From Casuarius casuarius (Eukaryota; Chordata; Aves; Casuariiformes; Casuariidae): a DNA stretch of 64,000 nucleotides. A program made the position numbers and the translations under genes. The number at the start of each line of letters is the position of its first letter. Within the stretch, counting starts at the first letter, position 1. Below, piece by piece: positions 58,257 through 64,000 of this stretch. The notes below the pieces were generated by a model, which saw only the letters and a program-made list of their open reading frames with translations, searched no databases and had not been told where the DNA came from. The stretch spans positions 648,151-712,150 of the forward strand of contig PTFA01000368.1 in NCBI GenBank assembly GCA_003342895.1. Direction: 5' to 3'.

Positions 58257-58372
58257 CAGTTAGTTAGTTTAGAGAACTAAACCAGCAGATAACTGATCAG
58301 GTTTTTCTGGAGGGTTTAGCCTCCATGGTGAGCTGGTTCAGAGAGCTAAGCGGGCAGAAATCAGACCAAGGC
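58257..58372. repeat. Diverged pair of about 45 bp direct repeats
   Basis: Segment 58257-58302 (core gtttagagaactaaaccagc) and segment 58324-58372 (core gttcagagagctaagcgggc) align with scattered, mostly transition differences, and both end in a similar atcag/cagg stretch. This could be an old tandem duplication or part of an unrecognised repeat. Confidence 0.55.
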
Positions 58373-59398
58373 CAACACAAGGCAGAGCAGAAGAGCAGGA
58401 TGACCCCTTGCTCTAGCAAGTGGGTGCTAGAATAACTTAGCCATCTTATCAAAATACTACTAAAGGAAGTACCTCAGAGGAGAGAATAAGAATTGATTTC
58501 CAAAAGCTTACCAAAACAACTGCATATTTAGAAGACGTTTGTTTGTTGCTTGTCCATGTCCTATCATCTTGTACATACAGATAAACAATGTCATTTTAAA
58601 AAATAGGCACCACTCCAACTAAGAAAACTTATTTACTGAGAAGAACCATACTTGGCTACACAACAGTTACCTTTTCAGAAGTATTCCAGATTCAGAGATT
58701 TTGTCTCCTCACAAAGAATTCACTAAGCTATATAATAGTAAGCACAATTTAATGACAGAGGATTCCTATACCAGGGTCTTTATTTACCTCAGAACCTACA
58801 TCTAGATCTTGTCTTATTTTACTCCTTTGCAACAATTTAAAAGTCTTCTTTAAAACAGTAACATATTATAAAGCAGAGGTTTTGACAGATCTTCCGTAAT
58901 TTCACTAAATATTCTAGTTTGCTTTCTCCCCCACCTTCCCTCCAGAAGCTCATTTCATCGAGAAATGAAGCACTCAAAATTCTAGACTATATTCACCAAA
59001 TACTGTTCACAGCACTTAACTACAGTAATAAAAATCACCAAGTATATTTCCCCTCCTATTCAAATGCCAAATAGAGAAATAGCACACAAACAAGGAATAA
59101 ACAGAAGTACTAAACAACCAGAAAATATCAGAGGATTAAGTAATGACAAAAATCAACCAAACAACAAACCTTGCCTTTTCTCAATTGCTATTAGTTCAGT
59201 CATGTCTTCTTTTCTTCTTTCCTTTTACTATCAACTCACCATGCAGTTCTGACTTACTTTTCCTACATTATCTGTTATGGCATTTAACGCTAAAGATATT
59301 TAATCAGCACAATTGAGAAAGCTTAGAGAAGCACACCACCTCCTCTTTATTGCAGATGCAACAGTTCAGAGCCACAGTCTGTGAAAGGAAGTTTAAGC

Positions 59399-59437
59399 TG
59401 TGCCACAGGTGACGTGCATTGCAACGCACCTGGCGCA
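59399..59437. repeat. Compact 39 bp imperfect hairpin
   Basis: TGTGCC, AGGTG, CGT and GC on the left pair with GC, ACG, CACCT and GGCGCA on the right around an ATT loop: about 16 pairs (one T-G), with single-sided bulges of AC, A and A. Found by eye. It is too short for a normal microRNA precursor. Confidence 0.6.
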
Positions 59438-60712
59438 TATTCATTCCCAACAACTTCCTTTACAGAAGTAACCCAGAATTAACTGTGGGCCCAGTGAGTT
59501 GTCCTCATAGCTGTAGCAGCCCTCTTCTGGCTGCTGCTTGGTCTCCTCAATTATGCTGCCATGCATGTGCAGAATAAATGCACTTCATGTGCAGAATAAA
59601 CATACATGCACAGCAGTCGCTCTATACATACACTGCAAATGCAGCACTTCCAGGGCACACCAGATTTACCATGCTGGTAAGGAAAGGCTGAATTGCCTAG
59701 CTGGAAGGTAGGAAGCCCTACTATCCCAAACAGCTGCTAGGCTGACAGTGTCTTTGCAGTACTCCAGTTATACATATATACATTTAATCCTCCATATCCA
59801 GCGCACATGATGTTTATTGTGCTTAATGCCCTGCACACCTGCAAATAAAAGCCTGACGTGCTTTGGACAGTTTTGGTCTACTCCACAAATACGATGCTCC
59901 CAGGTAGTATCAGAAAATGGAGTAGGCTGCAGAGTATAACCTTCCCCCAAAATGGAAAGACATCAAGCAGACTAACTGATAAAGAAGACTGTTTACTTCT
60001 TTACTTAAACCATTTAGCTCAAAGTTTTTGCAACCCAGAATCAAAATTAAAAAAAAAAAAGAGAGAGAGAGAGATTTCTGGAAAACTATAACAGAAGTTA
60101 GTATTCCCACAAATGACCACAATAAACTAAAACTGTGAACAATGAACATTACTGCGTATTTGAACAACAAAAAAAATTAATTTTAACATAATTTAGGTGC
60201 TTGTCCTACATTAAGAACAACAGAGGTGCCTGCATTCTCCTATGTACCTGTGATGCAGAATTAGGATTTGAGAAATAGAAGTTGTACTTGCAGTACTAAG
60301 TTTATAAATTCTAAATTTTTATCTGTAAGGTCAACTTTGGAGAATTTTCATTGCAGAAACAAGGAATGCAGATCCATATATAGATATCTTTTCACAGCCT
60401 AAGACTCTCTTTTAGGGAAAATGGGAAGCCTGTATTAGATTTCTTTCCACCTGGAGTAAGTGATGCCTGACTTCTTGACTTCTTGCCATAAGGGATGATC
60501 CTAAACTGAAACCAATTTAGTTATTTTGATGCAAGTCTGAGTATGGACATTTGCTTCAGAATAGAAGTCACTTAATTTAGCTACTGTACAGCCCAGCACA
60601 CACCAATATAACAGTATCAGTGCATATTTCTCCCCCCCCACAAAACCCACACACGCACTTGAAACAGAGCCAAATAAAGACTCAACTTTCCTGACATATT
60701 TACCTTAATGTT

Positions 60713-60730
60713 AAAAAAAAAAAAAAAAAA
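60713..60730. repeat. A18 homopolymer
   Basis: 18 consecutive A in intron 1. Confidence 0.9.
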
Positions 60731-61703
60731 TCAAGCTCTGTGAACAAGACATCTAATGGAGCTTAGTTTCTACATGCTTCCACAGCCTAACCTACTCCTT
60801 CTCCCAGTACTTCAAGCACTCATGTCCCCTATACAGACAAGTGACTAATTCAATTACCGTGTATGCTGACAGGCCACCTGGTTGTTGTTTCTTGGCAAGG
60901 GTAGAGAGGGATAAGTTATAACTGTCTTTTCCTCATTGTCTTCTTCAACAATCAACAGTTTCCAAAAAACTTAAGAACTTCACACCCCTTTATCAAACGT
61001 GGTTGAAATGAGCTAGCAAGTTCAGAAGTTGCAGGGTGACAAACAGATAGACCGTATGGGTGTATAAGCCTTGTTTTCTTTGGAAAATCGATTAAAAAAA
61101 AAAATCAGACTTGCAAGGCAGGTTTACAGGTGGTATTACATATGTCCTAACTCTACATGTTTTCAGGGTGCAGTTCTCTACCAGTTTAACCCAATCTAAA
61201 TCAGAGCTGCCACAGTCCCACCACACCCACAGGCACGTAGTGTTATCCCTTCCCTTGTACTGGCACTGGTGCCAAAAATCGGCCTGGAGAAAAAGAAAAG
61301 TTACTAGTTTTTGGGCCAGCCAGCTCCAGAGCCAGCTCACTGCATTGTCACATGGACACCACTACCATATAAAAGGAAAGAGTAGGATTGGGGCAGGTCC
61401 AGCTGCCATGGAGCTACAAGTTTGGTACCTAACAACATACAGGATCCAACCCTGAAAGCACTTAAAACTGGACATAAACCTTAGAACCTCATTAGTACCA
61501 TATCCAGTAATTTGTTGACGTTATAAAGAAGCACATATGCACTAACGTACTTCTTATTTTAAGAAAACAAAAACAAGAAAAAACCTCTCATATGTGATAG
61601 CTCTTAGGTTAACTGTCTTAGTTGCATTCTGGCCAAGATTTTTGAGATACCTGTTTCACCTTGTTTTTTTCCTAAAACTGTAGCCAAACCTATACCCTCA
61701 AGG

Positions 61704-61724
61704 AAAACAAACAAACAAACAAAT
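61704..61724. repeat. (CAAA)n simple repeat
   Basis: About four to five CAAA units in intron 1. Confidence 0.85.
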
Positions 61725-63613
61725 ACAGCACTATAAGCAAACCCAGACATATTTAAACACAGACATCACTTTCCCTTCCTTTTGGGCAGACGGTTGTCCT
61801 AAAGAAAATGCAAGGCCCCATCTATTCTACAACATTAATACAGAATTCCAAAAGCACAGGGTAAACCACTGGCAATCCCAAAGCTGACTGAGGAGAGATC
61901 GAGAGGAAGAAGGCAAAATAGAAGTAGCATAGTGTAGCCAGAGTGCCTCATTTAGACAGAGGGAGGAGTGAACAGCAGAACATAAGGCAAAAACACCTTG
62001 GGAAGTATATCCTGATGACATCCTATCTTGGCCATACAACACTAAGTTTTGGAGAGAAAAAATTTTATCTGCAAGCATTTACAATATTTCTTTCCCACTG
62101 TAATCAGAATACAGGTACACACAACTATTGTTTATCAATGCATAGTATAGATAACCTGATTCCACATTCATTAGATCTATTCATATTGAACATATAAAAT
62201 CGTTAAAATAAGAATAACTAAACATTAAGAAACACACCTTTATATGATTTTTAAACCTTTACAGGGAACATCTGATGGGAGATTTTTTAAGACCAGTGTT
62301 TTCTAGTGATCCATTTATTAACAACAGCAAACAAAACTCTTGATTTTTACCCAATAATGAAAATATAACAGCTGCTACACAGTTGCAAAACACTGTGTAT
62401 TTATGTAGCATTAAATAAATAAAGTTCAAGATCTAGCACATTCTACTACGCAATCTACTTTAATGATATGAAACAACAAGAAGTTCCAAAGATTAACTAT
62501 GTGCTATATTAAAACTGTTCCATGTTATTTGTACTTATAAGATCTTCCTAACTGTGATATAAAGGGAGAAATTAATTGTAACGAAGAATGATTTTCATTT
62601 AATCACAGCCATGCTCACATTACCTAATATTTTTTTAAAATGAATCTAAGTTTGAATTTAATAGAAATTCTTGACTAATAACTTATACTGCCTCTTTTGT
62701 ACAGCCTTTCTTAAGGTGACCTGCACTGAATAGGAAAAAAGGTGAAAAAAAGTCACCACTGACTAGTCTAACCTTAGAATATTGCCTGATAATTTAGCAA
62801 CATTATGCATTGTCCTTAATAGCCCTGTACAAAGCCCACGAAAGTCACAGCTAACACTGGCATTAGCTTCCAGAGATACTGGATCAGACCTCAGAAGTTC
62901 TGGAAAAGGAAAAGGAATTGCAGTAGAGACACCCTAAATGTAAAACTAATACAAATTACTTTAATACAATTGATAAGTTTTTGGGCAAGCCAGGCCTCAC
63001 CACTGACCTTCAAAAATGGAAGGAAAAAGCTAGCAATGATCCATATGGAACAGTAATTTCAGCAAACTGTGGAACTTGATTTTGTTACAATTCTACCACC
63101 ATGAAGTGATAGACAGCAATGAACGATTTAAAAAAATTTAGGTTAATGAAGAGCTCCCCAAAAGAGCAAAGTAATGCAATAAATTGCAGCTTCGTATTTT
63201 AACAGAAAAAGTTTCTCCCTGTATCTTTAGCAAATTGGTAACACGTGAACAGTTTGAGACAGTCAGTCCAACGTAAAACCGAATAATTACAGCATTAATC
63301 TATAAACGTGCCTGATAATACATTTTCATCTGTATAAAAAAAAAGAAAAAAGTTGAGTTGAAAAAAACCATGTATTATGCATATGGAACAGAGATGATGA
63401 AAATCTTCAGTGCGTGTCACTGAAAGGAGGAAGTGTTTTTGGGTTTTTTTTTAAATGTCAGTTTAACCAAAGAAGTCATTTTAATTATATAATTACTGAA
63501 GATTTTGGAAGGTTTACACAAGACCCATAATTGGGCATAAGACATCACATCCTCTGGTTATATACACAGCAATCTGGTCTGGGTAACATTCTTTGCTCTG
63601 ACCAATGTGTGTG

Positions 63614-63656
63614 AGGGGGGGCGGGGGAAGGAAGGGGAGGGAGAGGGGGAGGAATG
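63614..63656. repeat. G-rich purine tract near the right edge
   Basis: Irregular runs of four to seven G separated by A or C (ggggggg, cggggg, ggggaggg, gaggggg). Quadruplex-capable. It is not CpG-rich, so not by itself a promoter signature. Confidence 0.75.
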
Positions 63657-64000
63657 GAGAATTAAAAATACTTCCTCAGATTAAATTTTCTTCACTTCGT
63701 TTGTTTAAGATGTTTTGATTGCATAAAACGCCCTGAAATATTTATCGAGATGCATCTCCGCAGTTGAAATACCTTGTTCTTAATGCAATATCCTAGACAC
63801 TCAAACAAAAGACGTTCAGCTGACAATGAAGGGTTTCTCTTTTTTTATTATTATTTTAAAAAGACGTTTGTGCATCTAAAACTGCACCGCAGATCAGTGT
63901 CCTTTATCACGCAAGAGTTGTGACAGCCAATGCATAAAAAATTAAAATCGAATCCACCAGATAAGACATGCAAAATGTCTCCTTCAATCCCACCCCCATC

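Overview
The window is one long stretch of a vertebrate gene, almost certainly avian. Ten consecutive coding exons on the minus strand (28172 down to 7276) encode part of FBXO11, the F-box protein that is the substrate receptor of an SCF ubiquitin ligase. They splice into one uninterrupted 389-residue open frame with compatible phases at every junction and GT/AG at every intron end. The protein is essentially identical to mammalian FBXO11 as I remember it. I place the sequence in birds because the gene is compact, interspersed repeats are scarce, mammalian L1/Alu-type repeats are absent, and the one clear transposon is an old CR1-clade LINE. A turtle or crocodilian cannot be formally excluded.

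Layout, in + coordinates. 1-7275 is the start of a large intron (intron 11) leading to exons beyond the left edge. Exons 11 and 10 lie at 7276-7604 with an 84 bp intron between them. Intron 9 (7605-12769) holds a degenerate CR1-like LINE in minus orientation and two perfect tandem duplications. Exons 9 and 8 (12770-13081) are separated by 93 bp. Intron 7 (13082-18387) contains a 24-N gap. Exons 7 and 6 (18388-18685) are separated by 81 bp. Exons 5 (19871-20000) and 4 (21391-21535) complete the F-box. Intron 3 (21536-27829) carries a 31-G run joined to a GC-alternating tract. Exons 3 and 2 (27830-28172) are separated by 133 bp. From 28173 to 64000 everything appears to be intron 1 (at least 35.8 kb) or 5' flank. 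It holds no exon I can recognise, several GC-rich patches, homopolymers and a few inverted or direct repeats.

The exons supply the acidic N-terminal linker, a basic stretch, the complete F-box (SKP1 binding), and the linker plus first part of the right-handed beta-helix that binds substrates. Exon 1 (proline/glutamine-rich N-terminus in mammals), the rest of the beta-helix and the C-terminal UBR-type zinc finger must lie outside the window. No bacterial-type operon, CRISPR, phage or defence system is present, and I found no convincing undescribed biological system. The most useful second-look items are the two CpG-bearing patches upstream of exon 2, the LINE remnant and its internal perfect hairpin, the exact tandem duplications in intron 9, and the G-run/GC-alternating tract in intron 3. 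Exons are numbered assuming the single upstream exon 1 of the mammalian gene.
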